A stretch of 64,000 nt of DNA from Alteromonas sp. LOR (GTDB taxonomy: Bacteria > Pseudomonadota > Gammaproteobacteria > Enterobacterales > Alteromonadaceae). The notes under the pieces were generated by a model, which searched no databases, was not told the origin of the DNA, and saw only the letters and a program-made list of their open reading frames with translations. Both the position numbers and the translations under genes were made by a program. The stretch covers positions 62,001 through 126,000 of the forward strand of contig NZ_JQFW01000006.1 of assembly GCF_000753865.1 (NCBI RefSeq), written 5' to 3'. Below are positions 8,838 to 18,661 of this stretch, in pieces; position 1 is the stretch's first letter; every line of letters begins with the position of its first letter.

Positions 8838-9373
8838 TATTTTATCAAAGCCAATCTGTTATTTCCTAAAATACGAGCCTGATCCAAAATCAGTTTTCTA
8901 TAAGCTTTGTCTATTTGTTCGTCCTCTCTACAATTATCTAAAAGTTGCATGTATGCCCTGTAAACTTCTGCAAGTGCAGATTTTAAGTCTTCATTTTCTC
9001 TTTTCAACTCATTAATATCATGGGTTGTTAACCGAGTCTTTTTTATCGCAACGTTTTTATTTTTGTTTGCTTCTGATTTTTTAAGCCTTACATTAAGGTC
9101 TTCAATAGCAACTGATAATTCGCGTAAAGCTAATGCGTTGTGTTCTGTCATTGAAGAGTTGTAAGAATACCTTATTACGCCTAATGAGTCGTCGTGCCAC
9201 TTATTTACCATTGTCTTAGTGATGGTGGATTTACTGGTCGTTAAGCTATCGGGAATCTCATCATAATGCTTTATGCTATTGAGGATTTCACTTTTACGAA
9301 TCATTGATTCAGTGATCATTTTTTTTTTCAAAATTACAGATTGAGAAGTTTGCCCTTTTTGAAATCTCGCCAC
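8837..9373 (-). CDS. Small accessory protein of the recombinase operon, coiled-coil
   Basis: Third gene of the operon, not matched to a named family. Starting at the GTG at 9373 (one base after the upstream stop, with AGAGG 8 bases before) it encodes 178 residues; the open frame itself runs to 9469 inside the upstream gene. The first half has S/T-K-S-T-I-T-K-T-M-V-N-K-W, which could be a small helix-turn-helix. The second half is charged and heptad-like (E-L-K-R-E-N-E-D-L-K-S-A-L), indicating a coiled coil. By position it resembles the TnpC-type or SRAP-type auxiliary proteins found beside paired tyrosine recombinases. A DNA-binding helper role is inferred. Confidence 0.7.
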   Translation of the reverse strand: MARFQKGQTSQSVILKKKMITESMIRKSEILNSIKHYDEIPDSLTTSKSTITKTMVNKWHDDSLGVIRYSYNSSMTEHNALALRELSVAIEDLNVRLKKSEANKNKNVAIKKTRLTTHDINELKRENEDLKSALAEVYRAYMQLLDNCREDEQIDKAYRKLILDQARILGNNRLALIK

Positions 9374-9374
9374 G

Positions 9375-11396
9375 TCAATATGCCTCTTTTTTCTGAAAAT
9401 AAAAAAACACAGCATTTCCTTCAATTCGATGAAATCGAACTGTCTCACCAGTATTTTTTTTATGCTCATCGATCAAATCTCTTACTAAAGGTTCAATTAC
9501 CAGAGATGTTTTTGCTTTTTTACGAGCTGTATTTACAATATTTGTTACGCTTGAATCACCCAGTATCGCCTTACCAAGAGAAGCACCAATCCTTGCAATT
9601 GTAACTTCTGCTTCGTCAATCCACTCGGAACTTGGAGATACTTCTGCGTAGTGAAAAGTTTGCTCTAGGTCAGCGTGCCCCAAAAACCAGGACAATTCTT
9701 CTAACCCCGTATTGTCAGTCATGTTGAAATACAGTACAGCAAACGTTCGTCGGTATTGGTGACTTCTTGGATACCATCGTTTTCCATTAATTAAGGGAGA
9801 GAAACTCCAGTCTGCAAACAAGTCTAGGCAACCATTTATATAATCATCGCTGAGAGGGGTAACACGCGATTGAGCAAATTCTGATGTATAGGCTTTAAAA
9901 GACGTGTGTGACAAAAAACCACCAAATAAGAACTGTTCGTTTTCATCTACAATAAAGCCTCTTCTCTCTTCTAGAACATTATTTAAAAGTGCAAACTCTA
10001 AGCCATAATCGAATATCAAGTCTGGTATTGGGCGGTGAACATCTTCAAGTTCAATACGTTCAGAAGTTTTTGGAATTCTTAAGACTAAATCGAAAAGTCC
10101 ATCAATAGGCGATTGAACAAAGCAGTTCCGTTTTAAACTTCTCATAGACATAACTCTACTAGCAACAAAACCTGCTACTAGTATGTAAATTGAGGCTAAA
10201 TATAACCTTATCGCAACGGCCATGGACATTTCTCGTCTAAATTGGCTGAAGCACACCAAATTGTCGTCACACCACGACGTAATATTCAGTTCTTTTAATA
10301 CGTCTGGCAAAGGTGTTTCTTTAAACACTTCCTCTTGTAATGATGAGCTTGAGCGGTAAACGTCGCTGTTATCTACTTTTTTAAGCTCATTTTTCGCAAG
10401 AACGGATAAATGCTGGCGGATAGCATAACCATACTTCCTAGCAAATTTAAGGCTTGTTGAAATAGAATGCAGGTAATTAGAAGTAGGCATTATGGGGGTT
10501 TTTATTGATTGTCTCATGCTATCAAACAGAGTTTCACCATTGCTAAATAATGCTGCGGGCGAGTGAGCAAATTTATACTTTTGAGATGCCCTTGCTGTGT
10601 AGACCGCCTCAAGCAAAGATACTATATTTGATATTGTCTTTTCTGAAGGTTGTAAATCTGTGTCTATATCGAAATCCATTGTATTCGCAGGTTGAAATTC
10701 ACGAACCTTATTGGGTTGGTTCCATTTCTTTGTCACTGAGTGGTCTTCTTGATAAGAACTCTTATCGTTTTTAGGTGGGTTACTCTTATAGTGTTTTTTC
10801 AAAGAGTGCTGCAATGACATTAGTGATCTTGTTGTTAAATTAAGCTCATTTTTTATCTTAATCCAGTCGATTCGTGAAGATGAACCATAGTTCAAATCTA
10901 TGATTTTAAGGGCGGCAGCAAATACATGAGGCTGTGTATTATAATCCATAATAAAATCTTTAAGCTCGTTTAATTTTATTTGATCTAGTCCCCGTACAAG
11001 CAATCTTGATTTTTTTTGCCGAACCTCATTAGCATGTTTAATTAAGTCTGTAATGGCGACCAGAATGGCTTTAGCTCTTAATGGTCGTGTTATTTTTCCT
11101 CGTGCGTCCAAGTATAATAAGCTATGCATAATGTCTTTCAATAAAGGTTCATTATTTCCGTCAGTCAAATACTCCACGTCAGAAATCTTTCTTTTAAAAT
11201 TTATCTTTAGTGCTTTGTTTTTGTTCTTACGATAGTAGTCAATATCTATAGCCACTTTTGAAGCTAACCATTCTTGGTCGTAAATATTGTCATTTAATAG
11301 CCATCTGGGCATTTCGTATTCAAACTTTCCTGCGGAATCAATCAATTTGGAAAAGTCAACAAAATCATCGTCTATTAAATTTGCACTTTCACTCAT
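9375..11396 (-). CDS. Large tyrosine recombinase (673 aa, catalytic residues intact)
   Basis: Second gene of the operon. The C-terminal half is a phage-integrase fold: Arg in A-S-R-V-M-S-M (about residue 415), H-Q-Y-R (546-549), G-H (574) and the tyrosine in F-H-Y-A-E-V (583), so the protein should be active. It has a long N-terminal region of about 400 residues and an extra 90 residues after the tyrosine, as in large TnpB-like integrases of Tn554-type elements. Only three bases separate it from the upstream stop and one from the downstream GTG. Two active recombinases in one operon suggest division of labour, for example one per end or per strand. Confidence 0.9.
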   Translation of the reverse strand: MSESANLIDDDFVDFSKLIDSAGKFEYEMPRWLLNDNIYDQEWLASKVAIDIDYYRKNKNKALKINFKRKISDVEYLTDGNNEPLLKDIMHSLLYLDARGKITRPLRAKAILVAITDLIKHANEVRQKKSRLLVRGLDQIKLNELKDFIMDYNTQPHVFAAALKIIDLNYGSSSRIDWIKIKNELNLTTRSLMSLQHSLKKHYKSNPPKNDKSSYQEDHSVTKKWNQPNKVREFQPANTMDFDIDTDLQPSEKTISNIVSLLEAVYTARASQKYKFAHSPAALFSNGETLFDSMRQSIKTPIMPTSNYLHSISTSLKFARKYGYAIRQHLSVLAKNELKKVDNSDVYRSSSSLQEEVFKETPLPDVLKELNITSWCDDNLVCFSQFRREMSMAVAIRLYLASIYILVAGFVASRVMSMRSLKRNCFVQSPIDGLFDLVLRIPKTSERIELEDVHRPIPDLIFDYGLEFALLNNVLEERRGFIVDENEQFLFGGFLSHTSFKAYTSEFAQSRVTPLSDDYINGCLDLFADWSFSPLINGKRWYPRSHQYRRTFAVLYFNMTDNTGLEELSWFLGHADLEQTFHYAEVSPSSEWIDEAEVTIARIGASLGKAILGDSSVTNIVNTARKKAKTSLVIEPLVRDLIDEHKKNTGETVRFHRIEGNAVFFYFQKKEAY

Positions 11397-11399
11397 GTT

Positions 11400-13586
11400 T
11401 TATTTAACCTCGCTTTTTTGCACTGCAAGTTGAGCAGTTCGGAGCATTTGTTTCATTATGACAGTGCTTTCAGATATTGCTGAAACAGCATTGACACATT
11501 GCTCCTTAAGTATCGGATCACTACCAGTTTTAATATAGATAAGAGCTGTTTTTATATTGTCGATAGAAACACAAAAATACACCTCTTTATTCTGGGTATT
11601 TTCATCATTCGGGTTTTTAAGTTTGTCGTAAAAATTACCACCCATATCTTCATTGTTAAAAGCAACTTCAAGCTGAGACTTTAATTCCTCCTCACTCATA
11701 TTAAGCGCGTCTGAGGGCGAATCTTCCAAACCAATCGCCATGTATAGCAATATATTTTGAAACGCTCTAATTTTATTTCTATAGATTAGCTCTGATAGAT
11801 AAGGGGGAATGTATCTATTTAAGGTTGTTTCGACTTTATTACCTAAGTAATTTGCGGTTCTCAATGCATCCCCTCTTGATTGAAGAAATATTAACACCCC
11901 TTTGGAACCTCTTATTTTTTTTAATGTTGAGTGTTGTAAGGCATTATTTTCACTAGGTAGGCTCGCTTTCATTTTGTTAAAGTTATGTTGAAATGCAGTG
12001 TCTGAAACATGTTGCACCCCATTTGCTGTCCGAATTATCCAAAGCTTTCTAATTTCGCTCGAATTTCTGGCTCTACTTGTCATTTCTAAAGCCATTTTCA
12101 GACAAGTAGCAGCATCTATATCTGATTTTTGTATCTGTGAGAGTAAGACGGGGCCTCCTTTAGCTTTCCTTGTTTTTGATTGTTTTGCGCGTTTTTTTAA
12201 AGCGCGAAGTCGGACAGACCCTTCATCAGTAATTTGAACAAACTCTCTACCAACCCCGTCAGATGATATCGAGATATCGTAGAGAGAAAATGGATTGATG
12301 CCAATTTCTTCCACGATTATCGTTTGCATAGCTGAAGCTACTTCTATGGTCAGTCCCAAATATCTGTTTACAGAATTACTTACTTTGTAAGGGCTATTTG
12401 GGTCATTGGTCCCACCTGCGATATAAAACTCATAGTTGCTGTCATAATACGCAACGCGCTTAGATGTTAAAAAGTCAGATATGTTGTTTTCTGGCCAAAT
12501 CGCGCTTAATTTAGCTTGAAACTTGGGAGCAAGCTCAGCTTCGATATCAATGTTTTTATCTGTATGTTGTACAATGAAATTTTTATATTGAGTAACAACT
12601 TCGGATCCTAATAAATAATCTTGATAACCTTTCCAAACAATATCTTTTGCTACATCCGTCAAGCAGGCAAGGTTCGTATGGATTTCTTTTTTCAACAGTT
12701 CGAGAAATCGTGGCGTATCTTTATTAGAAGATATACTTTTTAAATCGTATAAATCTAAGCTAGATACTAAGGGATTGTTTGCATGCAATGTTTGATCACG
12801 CCATGACCCCTTATAGTTGTCAGGCAGGTCTATTTGGCTGTCTAGTAGTCCTTGTTCCATTAGTGTTCTTATTGCTTTACTAATAATATGGAAATGCAAA
12901 TAAGCTGTATTTCTTTGATACCGGTCAAGCAGGTTCGCCCGGAACTTAATTAATTCACTTTGTAAAACCAGTGGATGATTATACCAATCAGGCTTATCTG
13001 TAGTTATACCGTTAAGAAAATCTGTTAATTGAGCTATTATCCTCTGCTTCGTTTTCTTCTTGTATGCCATCGCGTGATTTATCAAAGCGCCAGAGATTTC
13101 AGGGCTACATGTTTTATTCAGGACTTCTTTAAATACTCCAATTTTAGGATTTACATGCTTGAATCCTAATTGAATTTTTCTAGGGATTGCTTGCTTTTTA
13201 AGTTCTTCATAAGTCATTTTGGGGATAGCAACACTGAGAAAAGAGAGATGTTCTGTAGAATAAGGTACCCAAGTTATATCGCCACGCTCTATCAATTTAA
13301 TAATATGTGTTTTTAGTGATATAAAGTTTGAATATGCAGTAGGTTTAGCAAGTCGCTGGCTTAAATCTATAGCTACAAGTTTCAAACAATAAGTTAAGTC
13401 CTTTCTACCACTAGATAGCAATACAGGGCAGAGGATATTGCTATATGCAACAAGATTTTTTGATATTTTCATGACTTGGGAGTAGCTTATTTCTTTGAAC
13501 AGTTCAACCGTGCCACCGTGTATAGACTCTCCATAATGGATTTTGATAAAGGCATATTTTTCATCTAAGCTCATTGTCGTATCCAT
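11400..13586 (-). CDS. Recombinase-like protein with a degenerate active site (about 728 aa)
   Basis: First gene of the operon, next to the element's right end. The region around residues 480-600 resembles a tyrosine-recombinase catalytic domain, with an Arg in T-S-R-A-R-N-S-S-E and a terminal L-N-R-Y-I-P-P-Y-L. However, the H-x-x-R box reads K-K-I-R and the usual G-H reads G-N, so the protein is likely inactive or altered in catalysis. This fits a structural partner for the two intact recombinases. About 130 residues follow the tyrosine. Two starts are possible: ATG 13592, with the Shine-Dalgarno touching it, or ATG 13586, with AGGAA at a normal distance; the latter is chosen. Confidence 0.75.
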   Translation of the reverse strand: MDTTMSLDEKYAFIKIHYGESIHGGTVELFKEISYSQVMKISKNLVAYSNILCPVLLSSGRKDLTYCLKLVAIDLSQRLAKPTAYSNFISLKTHIIKLIERGDITWVPYSTEHLSFLSVAIPKMTYEELKKQAIPRKIQLGFKHVNPKIGVFKEVLNKTCSPEISGALINHAMAYKKKTKQRIIAQLTDFLNGITTDKPDWYNHPLVLQSELIKFRANLLDRYQRNTAYLHFHIISKAIRTLMEQGLLDSQIDLPDNYKGSWRDQTLHANNPLVSSLDLYDLKSISSNKDTPRFLELLKKEIHTNLACLTDVAKDIVWKGYQDYLLGSEVVTQYKNFIVQHTDKNIDIEAELAPKFQAKLSAIWPENNISDFLTSKRVAYYDSNYEFYIAGGTNDPNSPYKVSNSVNRYLGLTIEVASAMQTIIVEEIGINPFSLYDISISSDGVGREFVQITDEGSVRLRALKKRAKQSKTRKAKGGPVLLSQIQKSDIDAATCLKMALEMTSRARNSSEIRKLWIIRTANGVQHVSDTAFQHNFNKMKASLPSENNALQHSTLKKIRGSKGVLIFLQSRGDALRTANYLGNKVETTLNRYIPPYLSELIYRNKIRAFQNILLYMAIGLEDSPSDALNMSEEELKSQLEVAFNNEDMGGNFYDKLKNPNDENTQNKEVYFCVSIDNIKTALIYIKTGSDPILKEQCVNAVSAISESTVIMKQMLRTAQLAVQKSEVK

Positions 13587-13689
13587 TTGCATTTCCTACC
13601 TGTATGTTTTCAAATAGGTGAAGCTATTTTATTTTTGATATAAAGTCTAATATAACCGGATGTTCTCTAATTGAAATTAGGTTGCTCTG

Positions 13690-14713
<1,024 letters not shown>

Positions 14714-14752
14714 AGATGCTTTAAAAAGTGGATAGCGGCGCTAGAAAGTATA

Positions 14753-14820
14753 TCAATCACATACGGCGCCGTTGTTCATTGTGTTAACAACACTCTTCAT
14801 CGCGATAGCAATGTGATTGA
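14753..14820. repeat. Long-range inverted repeat between ligA and the DUF2062 gene
   Basis: TCAATCACAT (14753-14762) and ATGTGATTGA (14811-14820) are perfect 10-bp arms enclosing 48 bases, which include a TGTTAACA core. It lies between convergent genes and could fold as a terminator or structured 3' end. Confidence 0.35.
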
Positions 14821-14837
14821 AGGGGGGCAGGGCTATA

Positions 14838-15371
14838 TTACAGCGAATTCGCCTTCATATTCCGTCTCTGCTTTCTGCGCTCCCACGCTTTACTCACTTG
14901 AAAGCGCCATATCCAGTTAAGCGATAAGTAACCTAGCAGACCAAATACTACTGAACAGATACCACAGCCAACCAAAAACGCAGGCCCAATGGTGTTTATG
15001 CTTTCCACCACCCATTGCCAACTAAACTGAAATTCAAAATGCTCAGGCTTAGTCCCCAGTACAGTAGTACCCACCTTGTATGCGCCATAAAATATAGGCG
15101 GAATAGTGAAGGGGTTCGTTATCCATACGGTGGCGACTGAAAGTGGAATGTTCGCTCTAAAAGGAATGGCAACGCCCGCAGACAGCCACATTTGAAAGGG
15201 CACTGGCCAGAATGCAAAGAAAAGTCCTATGCCGAAAGCGCCCGACGCAGAACGACGATTCAAATGCCACAGATTTGGCTCATGAAGCACATGGCCAAAT
15301 ATTTTGAGTGCTTTGTTTTTCTTAATGCTTTGATGATCAGGCAAAAAGCGTCGTATGAATTTCTTAGGCAT
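14838..15371 (-). CDS. DUF2062 domain-containing inner-membrane protein
   Basis: 177 residues. The DUF2062 hallmarks are present: an N-terminal basic segment, then A-S-G-A-F-G-I-G-L-F-F-A-F-W-P-V-P-F-Q-M and the T-N-P-F-T-I-P-P-I-F-Y motif, with two to three membrane segments and a basic C-terminus. Molecular role is unknown. Related proteins are commonly found beside comEC in gammaproteobacteria, and here comEC is divergent from it with 142 bp between the starts. Nothing suggests that it is damaged. Confidence 0.85.
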   Translation of the reverse strand: MPKKFIRRFLPDHQSIKKNKALKIFGHVLHEPNLWHLNRRSASGAFGIGLFFAFWPVPFQMWLSAGVAIPFRANIPLSVATVWITNPFTIPPIFYGAYKVGTTVLGTKPEHFEFQFSWQWVVESINTIGPAFLVGCGICSVVFGLLGYLSLNWIWRFQVSKAWERRKQRRNMKANSL

Positions 15372-15513
15372 AAACTTCGATGCGTCTTAAAATTAGAGTC
15401 AAATAGAACATGATAGCTCGCAATCCATTACTAATAAAAAAGAAAATATGTTCCGCTGAACGTGCTTCACTTGCCACACACCACGCAATCCGCATTAATG
15501 ACTACGTAGTCAC

Positions 15514-18279
15514 ATGGTAAATAGTATCACAATTTGGCTAATCAGTTTTTGCCTAGGTACGTTAAGTGCCGTCTTTTGGCCTCGGCTACCTAGCAAAATC
15601 GAGTTAGCGATTCTGTGTACTTTATGCCTGCTGCCCATACTTCTATCCCTGTATGGCAAACACTTCAACAATACGTTGGACACTTTAAAAGTTAAAGCCG
15701 GTAAAGGCATCTGCTTTTGTATATTAGTATTGAACGGTTGTGTTGCCGGAGCACTGATGGAAGCGAGTGTAGGGTATTTACACTATGCTTGGCAACTACC
15801 AAACGACAAAATTCAAAAAGAGATCACAATTCGAGCTCGTGTACTTAAGGGCGGGTGTATCCCATCTGACAATCTCCAGTCTGATCACCTTTCTACATGC
15901 GAAAAAAGCTATAAATACTTGGTAAAATTTATTGCCTTTGAACCAACGGTGTCGCCGTATAATCGCGCCCAGACTGAAATACGAACCAACGCACATGATA
16001 GAAGTGAAAACCAACGCAGGAGACTAGATAGAACGACAGAGATTGAGAAAGAGAGCAGCTTAAAAAACCAGACAGAAACCGAAACAGAAGGGGAAACAGA
16101 AAGCGAAATAGAAAGAGCTACCGAGTTATTGATGGGTAAGAAAGGGCTGTTAACTATGTCTACTTATACATTTGTAAAAGGTGCGGATGCGGAGCACTGC
16201 CTACACAACGGCGATGAATTTACAGCGGTGGTAAAGCTAAAACCGAGATACAGCACTCAAAATCCCGTTGGGTTTAATAAACAAAAGCAGCTACTGGTAG
16301 ATAACGTTCATGTAACTGGATACATCAAAACTTTGTATTCGGCGTCTGTTACCCATAAACACAGCTTCCGATTACGAATGGCTGCGGTATTACATACTAT
16401 CGACATTCAAAACCGCATTTGGTGGCAAGCGTTATTAGTAGGAATACGTGTTAATTTCGACAAATCTCATTGGCAGCTTTTGCAGGTTACCGGCACTGGG
16501 CACCTTTTTAGTATTTCGGGAATGCATTTAGGTGTCGTCGCAGCGTACACGTTATTACTCAGCGCCGGGTTTCTGCTCATTGCAAGTTACATAAAGAGAG
16601 TGGTGCAGGCTTTGATTTCAATGACGCGTCTCCCTCATTGGTTCGCTTCTTTGCTGTTATCTCTACAAGAGTCCCATACATTAACCCCAGTGTTTGCCAT
16701 AAAATACCGAATACTGATTATCGGGGCCGTGTGGGTGGTCTGCGGGTTCTATGCTGCGTTAAGTGGTCTGGCACTCCCTGTTGTTAGAGCGTTCGTGCTA
16801 CTCACTATTGCCAGTGTGTTCTCACTGCTTTTTATTGCCTACCGACCCATACACTTAGCCACCGCTATGGTGGCAATGAGTATTGTACTTTTTCCATTGT
16901 CTATCTTAAGCGCTAGTTTCTATTTAAGCGTGTGTGCCGTCTTTTATATTTGGTTTCTTACCACACGGTTTCGCACAGAAAATGGGTCACGGTTTAAAAC
17001 CCTATTGATTTTACAGCTTTTACTGGGCGTATTTATGGCGCCTTTAACCATTATTTTCTTTAATTCACTGTCGGTAGCGGGGTTGATTGCCAATATTATT
17101 GCTATTCCGGTAATTACATTATTACTGCCTCCCGCTCTCATTATCTTACTGGTACTTACCCTAGTACAACCCTCGAAAGAAGACGCTGTAGATGGAAGCG
17201 CAGTAGATAATGTTTATCAAATGGCTGAGTGTCTTTTCATCTATTTAGATAGTGCTCTATCGTGGTTACTTAGTGTTTTACGCTACATTGCCCACTATGA
17301 CTGGGCAGCAATTAATATTCACATTGATTCGAAAGTAGCAGCCTGTCTTTTAGTTTTTATGATGGTCATCATCGCTCCCCCATGGCGTTACAAGCGACAT
17401 GCGCTGTTTGTGCTAATCACTCCGCTTTTAGCCTTTTATATCCCCTCAAATCCTGACCAATGGAAGGTGCATGTGTTAGATGCAGGGCAGGCCAGTGCAA
17501 TAGTGGTAATTAAAGACGAAAGAGCCATGGTTATCGACTCGGGCGCTAGCTATCGTAACCTAGCCTATACGGCGAGCTCGGTGTTGCTACCTTTACTTAA
17601 AAGAGAAGGCGTGGAGTCGATAGACATTATTGTTCATACACATAAAGACAACGATCATGCCGGAGGCAAAGCGGCGCTAGCATCTTCGCCACTAGCTCAA
17701 AATGCATTGTGGTTTTCACCCACAAAAAACTGTGAGCGTGGGCGAGTAGAGCGATGGCAGGGACTGGCCATTCATTTTTTATGGCCAAAGGTGGGCAATA
17801 CAATAAACAATAATGACCATTCTTGCGTGTTAAAAATAACCGACGGCCAGCGCAGTGTTTTGTTTCCGGGTGATATCGAGCGCACTACTGAATACGCCAT
17901 TCTAACCTTGCCTAATTCACAGGCAAACCTAAAAGCTGATGTTCTTATTGCACCGCATCATGGCAGCAATACTTCTTCTACTGACGTGTTTTTGAAATAC
18001 GTGGCGCCTAAAGCGGCAATTTTCACTCAAGGTTTTGAGAACCGATGGCAGTTTCCTGCAAAGGAAGTTATCTCGGGTTATGAGGCACTTAATATTCCCT
18101 ACTTTATGACAAGCTACCATGGTTATTTAACCGTTTCATTTCCCGCAGATAGCCGCACTTATTTCAATCAAAACACCACAGGTTTCACTGTTCATTCTCA
18201 GCGGTTTGACTTGAATAAGCGTTGGTATCTCGACGCTCGATATCCGACTCATCTCTCATCAAGTCGTGAACCTCATTGA
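15514..18279 (+). CDS. comEC: ComEC/Rec2-family DNA-uptake channel protein
   Basis: Inner-membrane protein expected to bring single-stranded DNA into the cytoplasm during natural transformation. The 921 residues show the expected order: N-terminal TM segments, a soluble OB-like (DUF4131) region, the Competence TM domain (about residues 320-600, containing G-T-G-H-L-F-S-I-S-G-M-H-L) and a C-terminal metallo-beta-lactamase-like domain with H-T-H-K-D-N-D-H-A-G-G and P-H-H-G-S-N. It is longer than usual because a hydrophilic Glu/Thr/Arg-rich stretch (about residues 150-210, with T-E-T-E-G-E-T-E) interrupts the OB-like region. It stands alone, with msbA 380 bp downstream. Confidence 0.92.
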   Translation: MVNSITIWLISFCLGTLSAVFWPRLPSKIELAILCTLCLLPILLSLYGKHFNNTLDTLKVKAGKGICFCILVLNGCVAGALMEASVGYLHYAWQLPNDKIQKEITIRARVLKGGCIPSDNLQSDHLSTCEKSYKYLVKFIAFEPTVSPYNRAQTEIRTNAHDRSENQRRRLDRTTEIEKESSLKNQTETETEGETESEIERATELLMGKKGLLTMSTYTFVKGADAEHCLHNGDEFTAVVKLKPRYSTQNPVGFNKQKQLLVDNVHVTGYIKTLYSASVTHKHSFRLRMAAVLHTIDIQNRIWWQALLVGIRVNFDKSHWQLLQVTGTGHLFSISGMHLGVVAAYTLLLSAGFLLIASYIKRVVQALISMTRLPHWFASLLLSLQESHTLTPVFAIKYRILIIGAVWVVCGFYAALSGLALPVVRAFVLLTIASVFSLLFIAYRPIHLATAMVAMSIVLFPLSILSASFYLSVCAVFYIWFLTTRFRTENGSRFKTLLILQLLLGVFMAPLTIIFFNSLSVAGLIANIIAIPVITLLLPPALIILLVLTLVQPSKEDAVDGSAVDNVYQMAECLFIYLDSALSWLLSVLRYIAHYDWAAINIHIDSKVAACLLVFMMVIIAPPWRYKRHALFVLITPLLAFYIPSNPDQWKVHVLDAGQASAIVVIKDERAMVIDSGASYRNLAYTASSVLLPLLKREGVESIDIIVHTHKDNDHAGGKAALASSPLAQNALWFSPTKNCERGRVERWQGLAIHFLWPKVGNTINNNDHSCVLKITDGQRSVLFPGDIERTTEYAILTLPNSQANLKADVLIAPHHGSNTSSTDVFLKYVAPKAAIFTQGFENRWQFPAKEVISGYEALNIPYFMTSYHGYLTVSFPADSRTYFNQNTTGFTVHSQRFDLNKRWYLDARYPTHLSSSREPH

Positions 18280-18661
18280 CCTGATACTGAAAGTGTCGGT
18301 GGCATTTTAAGCAAATAAGGAGTGAAATTAGTGAATTGAATGAATAACGAGTACAATAAAGCAAAGGTTTTAGTACCGTTTATTCCGTGTTAGATGTTTT
18401 TCTATTCAGGCTAGCAAGTCTTAAAACATCACCCTTGTTTAGGCAGCACATGCCGCTGCATTTATTTGGCAGTAAAAGGGGGCAGTAAAGGGGCAGCAAA
18501 GGTCAAAAAACCTAGTTAAAGACACAACAATGCGTTGGGCTTTAATTATCGGATAATTTATCAGGCAATTTATCGAAGAAGTTACCGAATACCGTATTTA
18601 ATACCTTATTTAATTACGCATTTAAAAAATTAGCAAACGACAAGACGGGTGAAAATAATTC
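18280..18661. other. Intergenic region between comEC and msbA
   Basis: No gene is supported. At 18468-18505 a G-rich unit close to GGCAGTAAAGG occurs three times in imperfect tandem. The last 150 bases are AT-rich and should contain the msbA-lpxK promoter, but no clear -35/-10 pair can be assigned. Confidence 0.4.

Noticed and set aside
9374..9469. Extended start of the small accessory protein inside the upstream recombinase gene
   Set aside because: A 95-bp overlap is unlikely when a GTG with AGAGG lies directly after the upstream stop.
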